Assembly (NCBI GenBank): GCA_964386465.1
Contig: CAYLTU010000061.1
Coordinates: 1-23,395, forward strand
DNA from: GCA-2717185 sp964386465
GTDB taxonomy: Bacteria > Pseudomonadota > Alphaproteobacteria > UBA8366 > GCA-2717185
Reading direction: 5' to 3'
DNA length: 23,395 nt
A model generated the notes under the pieces. The model was not told the DNA's origin and made no database searches. It saw only the letters and a program-made list of their open reading frames with translations. The position numbers were made by a program, and so were the translations under genes. This document shows, piece by piece, positions 1-7,290 of this stretch (position 1 is the stretch's first letter; each line of letters opens with the position of its first letter).

Positions 1-455
1 TCGCCCACGCCGCGCTGGAGCAGCGGATAAGGGTCAGCGGCTCCTATCACATCGGTCTGCGCGGCTCGACGACGCGGCAGGGCGTCTACGCGCGCACGAA
101 GGAACTCGGCTATTCGATCATCACCCTGCGGGAATTCATGGATCGGGGACACGCCGATGTCCTCGCCGAACTGCAGGAAACGCTCGACGGACGACCGGTC
201 TACCTATCCTGGGACATGGATGTGTTCGATCCTTCCTGCGCGCCCGGCGTCTGTACACCGACTTGGGGCGGATTCCTCGCGCGCGAGGGATTGGAAATCA
301 TGCGCGATCTGGCCGGGCTCAATATCGTCGCCGCCGACATCAACACGGTCAGCCCGCCACACGACGTAAACGGCATGACCGCCTTCCTCGCCGCCGCGAT
401 GACCTATGAGATACTGCTGCTGATCTGGCGCGCGCGTGGCCACACAAACCGGTAG
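1..455 (+). CDS. Ureohydrolase (agmatinase/arginase family), 3' part only
   Basis: The gene enters from the left edge; the first complete codon is at base 3 and about 150 residues are visible. The family hydrolyses guanidino compounds to urea plus an amine, using a binuclear Mn centre in the cytoplasm. Seen: the family motif SWDMDVFDP followed by CAPG and a conserved Gly-Gly, in which the two Asp of D-M-D are metal ligands, and an upstream LRGSTTR segment. Odd: arginases and agmatinases carry a Glu that grips the guanidinium in a VVEVxP-like stretch. Here the matching stretch reads DINTVSPPHD, with Thr at the Glu position. The family assignment is firm, but the substrate is open and agmatine should not be assumed. 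The next gene on the same strand is an SDR dehydrogenase 141 bases downstream, possibly in the same operon. Confidence 0.88.
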   Translation, partial: AHAALEQRIRVSGSYHIGLRGSTTRQGVYARTKELGYSIITLREFMDRGHADVLAELQETLDGRPVYLSWDMDVFDPSCAPGVCTPTWGGFLAREGLEIMRDLAGLNIVAADINTVSPPHDVNGMTAFLAAAMTYEILLLIWRARGHTNR

Positions 456-596
456 GGAACAGAAGCTTCCTATGGACCAAGTCGCAACGACAAACTGCCT
501 GGAAACGCGGAACAATCTGCTGGCCGACGGCCTGTACACGCCAATCGGCTTTTCAAAAGCATTTGACGTCAACATTCATCAAAAGAGAGACGTGAC

Positions 597-1349
597 ATGA
601 CCGACAATCCCATCGCCCTGATCACCGGCGGCGCGCAAGGCATCGGCTACGCCTGCGCCGAAGCCATCGCGGAGAATGGCGCCCGAATCGTACTGGCCGA
701 CAAGAACAAATCCGGCGCCGAGGGGGCTGCTGAAAAATTGGGTGGCGGCGCCGTCGCACTCGCCTGCGACATCGGCGTGCCCGATCAGGTAGCCGCGCTG
801 TTCGACCGCATCGAGGCAGAGATCGGCAACGTGTCGATCCTGGTCAACAATGCCGGAATAGCCCTGCCGGGAGACTTCCTGGAAACCACGCTGGAGCAGT
901 TCCAGCAGGTCATCGACGTCAACCTAACAGGCACCTTCCTCGCCCTACAGCGCGCTGCCAAGACCATGGTCGCCAACGGCATCGAAGGCGCGATCGTCAA
1001 CATGTCGTCGATTAACGCGCAGGTCGCCATCCCCTCGATCGCCGCCTATTGCGCTTCCAAGGGCGGAATCATGCAGCTGACCAAGGCCGCCGCGCTGGCG
1101 CTGGCGCCGCACAATATCCGGGTCAATGCCGTCGGTCCGGGGTCCATCGATACGGACATGATGGCAGCGGTCAATGCCAACCCGGACGCGATGAAAATGG
1201 TGATGTCGCGCACGCCGCTGAAACGGATCGGCGAACCGCGCGAAGTCGGCGACGTGGTGGCCTTTCTGGCGAGCCCGAAGGCCAGCTACATCACCGGCGA
1301 GACGATCTATGTCGATGGTGGCCGCATCGGCATGAACTACACGGCGTAG
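597..1349 (+). CDS. SDR-family NAD(P)-dependent oxidoreductase
   Basis: A classical short-chain dehydrogenase of 250 residues, the usual length. Seen: the nucleotide-binding TGGAQGIG at residues 10-17, an Asp at 35 at the end of the second strand (favours NAD over NADP), NNAG at 84-87, the catalytic Ser at 137/138, Tyr151 and Lys155 in YCASK, and PG at 181-182 after the active site. The C-terminus has the typical ITGETIYVDGG segment. It should oxidise or reduce an alcohol/ketone in the cytoplasm; the substrate cannot be read from sequence. An AAAGAGAG-like purine stretch precedes the ATG at good spacing. It follows the ureohydrolase on the same strand and converges on the amidase, leaving only 33 bases between the stops. 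Confidence 0.93.
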   Translation: MTDNPIALITGGAQGIGYACAEAIAENGARIVLADKNKSGAEGAAEKLGGGAVALACDIGVPDQVAALFDRIEAEIGNVSILVNNAGIALPGDFLETTLEQFQQVIDVNLTGTFLALQRAAKTMVANGIEGAIVNMSSINAQVAIPSIAAYCASKGGIMQLTKAAALALAPHNIRVNAVGPGSIDTDMMAAVNANPDAMKMVMSRTPLKRIGEPREVGDVVAFLASPKASYITGETIYVDGGRIGMNYTA

Positions 1350-1382
1350 AATCAGATTGTACGTCTTCGCTTCCGCTGGGAA

Positions 1383-2813
1383 TTAACAGTCTTTCTCCGC
1401 AGGAGCGCGCGGATCGATCGGCAGATTCTCCGCAATGCCGAACAGGTTTTCGATCCATTGTGCCGCGCGTAGGAGCGCGGCCTCGCCCCTGGGCTTGCCG
1501 ACGATTTGAAGACCGACCGGCAGCCCATCTTCCGTGAACCCGCAGGGAATGCTGATCACGGGACAGGATGTCATCGTCAGCGCGAACGTTATCGCGAACC
1601 AGTCGATATAGGTCTCGCATTGCCGGCCATCGATTTCGGTGACATAGCGTTGCTCCACCGGGAAGGCGGGAATTGAGGCAGACGGACAAATCAGCAGATC
1701 ATGCGTCTCGAAGAACGCCGTCATTCGTCCGTAGAGCTGCCACCGAACACGTTCCGCTTCGAAGAGTTTCTCGGGTGTGACCTGGAAGCCCCGTTCGACA
1801 TTGCCAACGATATCTTCGGTGATCTGGTCCCGGTGCGTTCGCAGAAGCTCCCCCATCATCGTGCCCAGAAGCACCGCGCGCAGGGTCTGGAAACCGTCGA
1901 GAGCGCCTGAAAAATCCGGGATATCGTCGCTGACATCGACGCTAGCGCCGGCGAGCTTTCCGACGGCTGCCGTAGCGACCTCGGCAACTTCCCGTGCCAT
2001 CGGTACGATGCCCAGGTCGGGGCTGAAAGCCACTCGCACCGGCGCGGCTGCGCCTTCGAGCGCGGCGGCAAACGATCCCGCTTGGTCGAACGATAACGGG
2101 TCGATCGGATCGTGCCCCGCCCCGGCATCCAGCATCAACGCAACATCGCCAACATTCCGGGCCATTGGGCCTTCGACCCACAATGTATCGAACGCCTGCA
2201 AGCGTTTCCCGCGGGGCACCACACCCGGTCCCGGCCGTAAGCCGACGACACCGTTGAACCCGGCAGGGGTCCGCAAACTGCCGCCCAAATCGTTCCCCGT
2301 CGCCAGCCAAACCTGCCCGCTGGCGAGCGCCGCCGCCGAACCGCCCGACGAACCGCCGGCGCTCCGACCCGTGTTCCACGGGTTGCGGGTCAACCCGTGC
2401 ACCGGGTTGAATGTATGTCCGCCGGCCCATTCCGGCACGTTCGACTTGGCGACGGGTATGGCGCCACGCGCTTCAAGGCGCGACACGGTCGCGTCCGAAT
2501 CTTCAGGCACGTAATCGGAATAGATCGGGGACCCGTATGTCGTCCGCACGCCGCCGACATCGTTGTAGTCCTTGACCGCGATGGGTAATCCAGCGAGGTG
2601 TTTTCCATCGTCGACCAGCGCCTTGGTCTCCAAATTCTTGGCTTGGTCGAATGCGCGTTCGTAACATTTAATCGGCAGTGCGTTTATCGCGCCGTCGACG
2701 GTTTCGATTCGATCGATCGCGACTTCGATCAATTCAGTGGGGCTTAGGTCGCCCCGCCGCAATGCTCTTACCACTTCCGTCGCGCTAAGCCGCCATAACT
2801 CGCCTGATGGCAT
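1383..2813 (-). CDS. Amidase (amidase signature family)
   Basis: A 476-residue amidase-signature (AS) enzyme, the typical family length. These cytosolic enzymes hydrolyse amides R-CO-NH2 to acid and ammonia through a Ser-cisSer-Lys triad. All three residues are visible: Lys81 in AVKD, the cis-Ser155 in the Gly/Ser-rich GGSSGGSAAA segment, and the nucleophile Ser179 in DLGGSLRTPA. The stretch GLRPGPGVVPR after the active site is characteristic of one large proteobacterial AS subgroup whose substrates are mostly unassigned. No GatB or GatC partner is present, and the sequence does not look like GatA of the tRNA amidotransferase. It lies upstream of nothing on its strand except the SDR, which is convergent. 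The ammonia-lyase/deacetylase pair at 2862-5011 is on the same strand 48 bases away, so all three may be co-transcribed. Confidence 0.93.
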   Translation of the reverse strand: MPSGELWRLSATEVVRALRRGDLSPTELIEVAIDRIETVDGAINALPIKCYERAFDQAKNLETKALVDDGKHLAGLPIAVKDYNDVGGVRTTYGSPIYSDYVPEDSDATVSRLEARGAIPVAKSNVPEWAGGHTFNPVHGLTRNPWNTGRSAGGSSGGSAAALASGQVWLATGNDLGGSLRTPAGFNGVVGLRPGPGVVPRGKRLQAFDTLWVEGPMARNVGDVALMLDAGAGHDPIDPLSFDQAGSFAAALEGAAAPVRVAFSPDLGIVPMAREVAEVATAAVGKLAGASVDVSDDIPDFSGALDGFQTLRAVLLGTMMGELLRTHRDQITEDIVGNVERGFQVTPEKLFEAERVRWQLYGRMTAFFETHDLLICPSASIPAFPVEQRYVTEIDGRQCETYIDWFAITFALTMTSCPVISIPCGFTEDGLPVGLQIVGKPRGEAALLRAAQWIENLFGIAENLPIDPRAPAEKDC

Positions 2814-2861
2814 TACCTAATTCCCCGTTGCAACCCTCACACCCTCAGGTCGTGCGATGCA

Positions 2862-4100
2862 CTAGCGTCGTGAGGCGATCAGCGCCAAGGTCCGCGCCAT
2901 CTCGTTCGTCAACACGACCAGCCCCTCGTCGACGCCCTGGCCCGGCTTGTTCATCAGGAAATCGGCCTGGCAGGCGAGCGCGACGTGGGCGGAAAGACGG
3001 GCGGATTGGTCGGTCTCGTTCGCCGAGCCGCCCATATAGACACCGGCGCCGGCGTCGCGGCAGTAGAGAAGCGCCTCGATAGAGTTTCCGATCCCGCCGA
3101 GATCCGGTGCCTTGACCTGCAGATAGTCGGCGGCCTGCGCGTCGGCGAATGCCTTAATGTCGTCCAGCGTGTTGCACCATTCGTCGGCGACCAGCTTGAC
3201 GGTGCTCCCCTGGCCGCCGAGCGCGTCGCGCAAATCGCGGAAGGCGTCGATCTGGCCCTGCCGGCTGTCGGCGATCATCGGTGTTTCCAGGTAAAGGTCG
3301 TAGGGCGCCGCCGCACCGGCGACCCTCCCGACATAGTCCGCCATTTGGCCCATATCGAAATCGAGCAGTTCACCGATCGTGCCGTAAACGTCGAGATGGA
3401 TTGCCGGCCTGTAATCGTCCGCGCCGTTTTTCTGGACCAATTGCGAAACCCAGGCGGCGTAATCGATCAGCTTGTGCCCATCGGGCCCGAGATCGGTTTC
3501 GACATTGGCGAAAGACCCGTGCGGCAAGATATCGACCCGTTTCAGGATCATCTTCTCCACCATGAACTCTTGCGGCGTCGGGCACATGCCGAGAATCGGG
3601 ATCGGCGCGGTGGCGACCTGCGAATCGTATTCGGCGGCCACGACCTCTGCTGCGGTTCGCTTTCCCGCCAGCGCAGCGGCATGCAGCAGCGCCTGCGAAA
3701 TGCCGTAACGTAACGCCGTATGCAGCGGGGCGCCGTCCTTTCGAAGAGCCTCGATCTCATTGGCGAGCGGCCGGAAATCATCGCAATCGCGGCCGACGAG
3801 CATGTCCCGCACCGCTCCTACCACTACCCCGCGATGTTCCTCCGCCTTGAACAATGGGTCGCGGCCCGCCGCGCCGGTGAAGATCACGTCGATGCAATCG
3901 CCATAGGCGACCTGCCCGTCTTCGAGCAGCAGCATGACGGAAAGCGCCTCGCCGGGCTGGATCACTTGGCTGAAGCCGGGCGTTACCGGCGGATCGATAT
4001 AGCCGAAGCCGTCCTGCCGCGCGCCGCCGCGAACCGCGGCCAAATCCTTGTTGAAGTAACCGCTGCGCCCCGACGCGCAGAGTAAATTCGCGATTTTCAT
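2862..4100 (-). CDS. mal: Methylaspartate ammonia-lyase
   Basis: A 412-residue enolase-superfamily enzyme that removes ammonia from L-threo-3-methylaspartate to give mesaconate. Active-site residues known from the Clostridium tetanomorphum enzyme are all recognisable: His194 in ILPHGSF, the Mg ligands Asp237 (HLDVYG), Glu272 (YLETP) and Asp306 (VADEW), and the base Lys330 in QVKAPDLGG. Numbering is shifted by at most one from the clostridial protein. The GGSANETD motif near residue 358 has Ala where the clostridial enzyme has Cys. The ATG overlaps the stop of the upstream deacetylase as ATGA, and GGAGA lies 8-9 bases before it, so the two are translationally coupled. No glutamate mutase gene is in view, so methylaspartate may not come from glutamate here. 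The enzyme identity is well supported. Confidence 0.93.
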   Translation of the reverse strand: MKIANLLCASGRSGYFNKDLAAVRGGARQDGFGYIDPPVTPGFSQVIQPGEALSVMLLLEDGQVAYGDCIDVIFTGAAGRDPLFKAEEHRGVVVGAVRDMLVGRDCDDFRPLANEIEALRKDGAPLHTALRYGISQALLHAAALAGKRTAAEVVAAEYDSQVATAPIPILGMCPTPQEFMVEKMILKRVDILPHGSFANVETDLGPDGHKLIDYAAWVSQLVQKNGADDYRPAIHLDVYGTIGELLDFDMGQMADYVGRVAGAAAPYDLYLETPMIADSRQGQIDAFRDLRDALGGQGSTVKLVADEWCNTLDDIKAFADAQAADYLQVKAPDLGGIGNSIEALLYCRDAGAGVYMGGSANETDQSARLSAHVALACQADFLMNKPGQGVDEGLVVLTNEMARTLALIASRR

Positions 4101-5011
4101 GCCGCGTTCTCCAGGCAGTATTGCGCGACTTCGGCATGGGTCGCGAACCAGACATCCTCGTGGCCCTTTATGTGCTGGATCAGTTCATCCAGCATCGCCA
4201 TGCGCGACCGGTGGCCGATGAAATGCGGGTGCATGGTCAACAGGAACAGCCCGTCTTCCTTGTAGCTTTCGTCGAACTCGGACTTGAAGATCTCCAGCAC
4301 AGCGGAAGGCGGCGTGTAGGGGCGCAGGGAAGACATACGGTCCATGTTGAAATAGACCGCGTCGTCGCGGATCCACTCGACCGGCAGTTCGACTATCCCG
4401 GTCGGCTCGCCCTCCTCGAGAATCTCGTAGGGCTCATCGTCGGCCATCAGCGAGGAATCGTAGATCAGGCCCATCTCGCGGCTGATCGCAAGGGTCTGCG
4501 GGCTGAAATCCCAGGACGGCGTCCTAATACCGACCGGACGCACGCCCGTAATTTTCTCCAGCACGTCGGCCGACCGCATCTGCAGATCGCGTTCGTTCTC
4601 AGCCGGCAAAGTGCTGTTGAATTCATGAATCCAGCCGTGAATACCGACTTCGTGGCCTTGGTCGACCACCTCGCGCTGCTCGTCGGGATGCAGCATCGCG
4701 ACAACGGCGGGAACGAAAAAACTCGCTTTGATTTCGTGCTTTTCAAGCAGGCGCAGAATGCGCGGCACACCGACACGAGACGCGTACTCGCCCTGCGAAA
4801 GCTTGCCCGGTGAATTCTGCCCGAACCGCAACGTACTGGTTTCATGGTCCGAATCGAAGGAAAGAGTGACGCAGGCCCTGGCGTCACCTTTCCACCGCGC
4901 CGGTTTGAGAGACTTGCCGGCGCGCACCTTGTCGACGATCCCGCGCCACTTCTCTTCGTCCCACTGCCAGGGCAGCTCTTCCTGCGGTTTCCCTGTCTGG
5001 TCGTCCGGCAT
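4097..5011 (-). CDS. Cytosolic polysaccharide-deacetylase-family (CE4/NodB) hydrolase
   Basis: A 304-residue NodB-fold metal-dependent deacetylase/amidohydrolase. Seen, numbered from the chosen start: SFDSDHE with metal-site Asp53 and Asp55, the HGWIH motif with His125 and His129, and RTPSW around residue 163, followed by ELPVEW and a late MHPH segment. The D-x-D form and the length resemble PuuE/HpPgdA-type members, which include enzymes acting on small N-acyl or ureide molecules. There is no signal peptide or membrane segment, so a cytosolic small-molecule substrate is more likely than cell-wall polysaccharide. The open frame extends 11 codons upstream to 5044, but the ATG at 5011 is preceded by GGGAGAGAG at 3 bases, so it is preferred. 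The stop overlaps the methylaspartate ammonia-lyase start (ATGA), which suggests a shared pathway. The exact substrate is unknown. Confidence 0.85.
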   Translation of the reverse strand: MPDDQTGKPQEELPWQWDEEKWRGIVDKVRAGKSLKPARWKGDARACVTLSFDSDHETSTLRFGQNSPGKLSQGEYASRVGVPRILRLLEKHEIKASFFVPAVVAMLHPDEQREVVDQGHEVGIHGWIHEFNSTLPAENERDLQMRSADVLEKITGVRPVGIRTPSWDFSPQTLAISREMGLIYDSSLMADDEPYEILEEGEPTGIVELPVEWIRDDAVYFNMDRMSSLRPYTPPSAVLEIFKSEFDESYKEDGLFLLTMHPHFIGHRSRMAMLDELIQHIKGHEDVWFATHAEVAQYCLENAA

Positions 5012-5014
5012 AGT

Positions 5015-5023
5015 CTCTCTCCC
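5015..5023 (-). promoter_or_regulatory. Ribosome binding site deciding the CE4 start
   Basis: On the minus strand this reads GGGAGAGAG, three bases before an ATG at 5011. The longer frame starting at 5044 has no comparable purine-rich stretch. This argues for the shorter 304-residue product. Confidence 0.65.
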
Positions 5024-5187
5024 GATGAATCGATGGAACGGCATCTCAAGCGTATTTTAGGCGGATTATTCGCGCAACGCATGAATACACGTCATGGCGT
5101 TTGCATGCGCTTTTGTTATCAAATATTTATTGGATATCGCGTAAGTTCTGCCGCGAACCGGGAACCAAACGGACCTCACCTGACACG

Positions 5188-6048
5188 ATGAATTTTCCTC
5201 CTCGGGCTTTCATTATCGGCGCTCAAAAAGCCGCCACCACGAGCCTTGCCTTTCTCTTGGACCAGCACCCGGCGATCCAGCTTTCCGATCCCAAGGAAAC
5301 CCATTTTTTCTCGGTCAACTGGGATCAAGGGGAAGCGTGGTATCGCAAAAAGTTCGCCACCGCATCGGACGACGTCATGTTGCTCGACGCATCGACCAGC
5401 TATGCAATGGCCCCGGTGAGCGACACTGTGCCGGACTCGAGCAAAAGGCCACGTTGGGGGCGAAGCGTTCCGGGGCGCATCCACAGCTACGCCGGAGACG
5501 CGAAATTCTTCTACATGCTCCGCAAGCCGGCCGACAGAACCTATTCGGCCTATTGGCACATGGTTCGAAGCGGTCGGGAGCGGATGCCCTTCCGCGAAGC
5601 GATCGAGGCGCACCCCGTCTACCTGGAGACCAGCAAATACTATGCGCAAATGGCGGTTTTCCTGGATCATTTCGATCTCAAGGACTTTTATCTGATCGAT
5701 TTTCGCGCCTTCTCGCAGAATCCCAACAAATACGCGCAAGCCAGCCTGGATTTCCTCGAAACGTCGCAACGCGATTTTGATTTCGAACTCGAAGTCGAAA
5801 AGAATAAGTCGTTTCAATACAATACAGCTGGACTGACGGTGCAGAAGCTGTTTGGCTCCGACCGGAATCTGAAATCCGCCAATCTGTTGATAAAACGGCT
5901 TATTCCGAAAACACTGCACAATCGACTGAAATCAATTGTGTCGAAAGGTATTCCGCCGATGTCGGATGCCGATCGAGCCTATCTCGAAGATTATTTCGCG
6001 AAAGACAATGAGAAACTACGCGAATTTACAGGGTTCGAATTTCAGTAG
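5188..6048 (+). CDS. Sulfotransferase family protein
   Basis: A PAPS-dependent sulfotransferase of 286 residues from the preferred ATG at 5188; a TTG-initiated frame could start at 5101. Seen: the 5'-phosphosulfate binding loop GAQKAATTSL at residues 11-20 with Lys14, placed directly after the first beta strand as in this family, and the 3'-phosphate site LRKPADRTYSAYWH with Arg112 and Ser120. These proteins transfer sulfate to a carbohydrate or other hydroxyl/amine acceptor. The N-terminus abuts the PAPS loop, so the upstream extension to 5101 is unlikely to be translated. The gene stands alone, with no glycosyltransferases or PAPS-synthesis genes beside it, so the acceptor is unknown. It is transcribed divergently from the deacetylase. 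The 3' third is noticeably richer in A/T than the flanking genes. Confidence 0.88.
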   Translation: MNFPPRAFIIGAQKAATTSLAFLLDQHPAIQLSDPKETHFFSVNWDQGEAWYRKKFATASDDVMLLDASTSYAMAPVSDTVPDSSKRPRWGRSVPGRIHSYAGDAKFFYMLRKPADRTYSAYWHMVRSGRERMPFREAIEAHPVYLETSKYYAQMAVFLDHFDLKDFYLIDFRAFSQNPNKYAQASLDFLETSQRDFDFELEVEKNKSFQYNTAGLTVQKLFGSDRNLKSANLLIKRLIPKTLHNRLKSIVSKGIPPMSDADRAYLEDYFAKDNEKLREFTGFEFQ

Positions 6049-6158
6049 CCAGGCAAGGGCAATTTGCCGCGCCATAACGGGATATCGTTTCTGCCGCCAG
6101 ACACCATATCGGCATAGATAGAAAAATGGATTAGTCACGTATCGAGCGAGGTCTTCCG

Positions 6159-6527
6159 ATGCAGCAGCAGGTCGCACTGCCTCGCGCCGTAAAGCGGGGT
6201 TTCCTACGGCGTTGCCCCTGTTGCGGCCGCGGAGAGATATTCATTAAATATCTGAAGCCGGCGGCGGCTTGCAGCGCGTGCGGCGCGCCGAATGGCAGCA
6301 TTCGCACCGACGACATTGCGCCCTATTTCACGATCCTGATCGTCGGCCATTTGATTGTGCCGCCACTATTGTTGCTCGAAAAGCTCTACGCACCCCCCTC
6401 CTGGGTGCATATGGTCCTCTGGCCGCCCCTTGCCCTACTCATCACAATGCTTTCGTTGCCCCGGGTCAAAGGTGCCGTGATGGGCTGGATGTGGTGGCTC
6501 GGGATCCGCGGCGACGAACAGCACTGA
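6159..6527 (+). CDS. DUF983 family small membrane protein
   Basis: A 122-residue protein matching the DUF983 pattern: a zinc-ribbon-like pair of Cys motifs (RCPCCGRGEIF and, about 20 residues on, CSACGAP), then an Asp-rich turn (TDDIAPYF) and two hydrophobic segments, roughly residues 52-72 and 80-100, separated by a short loop with Pro and Glu. It ends in a basic KGAVMGWMWW segment. It is probably an inner-membrane protein. The family is widespread in alphaproteobacteria and its function is unknown. A GCGAGG stretch precedes the ATG at suitable distance. It converges on the GST gene with 20 bases between the stops. Confidence 0.85.
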   Translation: MQQQVALPRAVKRGFLRRCPCCGRGEIFIKYLKPAAACSACGAPNGSIRTDDIAPYFTILIVGHLIVPPLLLLEKLYAPPSWVHMVLWPPLALLITMLSLPRVKGAVMGWMWWLGIRGDEQH

Positions 6528-6547
6528 AACGCGGGCTTTTCCTGAAA

Positions 6548-7156
6548 TTAGCCTTGCGTACTTGGCCGCGCGCTGACACCGTCGAACCAGCGTTGCAGGT
6601 TCGGCATATCTTCGCCGATCCGGATCTTCGGAATCCGGCCGATCAAGAAACCGGTGAATGCGGTGATATCGGCCACGGTGAAGCGATCTCCGGCGATGAA
6701 TTCCCGGTCAGCCAACTCGCCGTCCAGCCACGCCATGCGTTCCATCGCGTTCTTGCGGCACAGTTCACCGAACTCGTTGACCTGCGGAATGCGGCCTTCC
6801 CAATAGGGATGGGTATGGCGGAAACACGTTGAGATATTGCCCAGAATTTCGGATTCCATCCGGCGGTTCCACATCTCGACAACCGCTTTGTCCTTGGCAT
6901 CGGTGCCGAACAGGGGAGGCTCGGGCTGCTGATCATCGAAATATCGACAAATTGCAACGGATTCGGCGATGTGCGACCCGTCATCCAGCTCCAGGACCGG
7001 AACGCGGCCCAGCGGATTGATCGCGACGAAGTCCGCTTCCAAGTTTTCCGATTTTCCAAGATCGATCTCGACGCAATCGACGTCGATACCCTTTTCGGCA
7101 AGGAAAATATGAACGCGCTTCGGATTCGGAGCGACCTTCGTGGTGTAAAGTTTCAT
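6548..7156 (-). CDS. Glutathione S-transferase family protein
   Basis: A 202-residue GST from the chosen ATG at 7156. The N-terminal thioredoxin-fold domain has the cis-proline in RVPVL (Pro53) after NPLG, and the glutathione-contacting pair Glu65-Ser66 in HIAESVAICRYF. The C-terminal helical domain shows the conserved FIAGDRFTVADI segment (helix-capping motif with Asp). The N-terminal YTTKVAPNPKR region has no obvious catalytic Tyr or Cys, so the catalytic residue is uncertain. Members conjugate or isomerise electrophiles, or simply bind glutathione. The open frame reaches back to 7228, but GGAGG lies upstream of the internal ATG at 7156 and the protein fold begins there. It is divergent from the molybdopterin oxidoreductase with a 134-base shared promoter region. 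Confidence 0.92.
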   Translation of the reverse strand: MKLYTTKVAPNPKRVHIFLAEKGIDVDCVEIDLGKSENLEADFVAINPLGRVPVLELDDGSHIAESVAICRYFDDQQPEPPLFGTDAKDKAVVEMWNRRMESEILGNISTCFRHTHPYWEGRIPQVNEFGELCRKNAMERMAWLDGELADREFIAGDRFTVADITAFTGFLIGRIPKIRIGEDMPNLQRWFDGVSARPSTQG

Positions 7157-7165
7157 GGCGGATTT

Positions 7166-7170
7166 CCTCC
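7166..7170 (-). promoter_or_regulatory. Ribosome binding site deciding the GST start
   Basis: The minus strand reads GGAGG followed by AAATCCGCC and then ATG (7156). It places the GST start 24 codons inside the longest open frame, exactly where the thioredoxin fold begins. Confidence 0.7.
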
Positions 7171-7290
7171 CTGCCGCTGTACGGTTCAAGTTGTACTCTA
7201 GTAAACGACCTCGACCCGGCCTGTTCAAGTCAGAAGCGCTTTTCCGATGCCCATGCTATATTTTCGCCCGCCTGCGGCAGAGGAATATCG

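Noticed and set aside
5101..5130. Possible promoter for the sulfotransferase (TTGCAT with TATTTA 17 bases later)
   Set aside because: Only about half of the consensus positions match in each box; AT-rich background makes this unremarkable.
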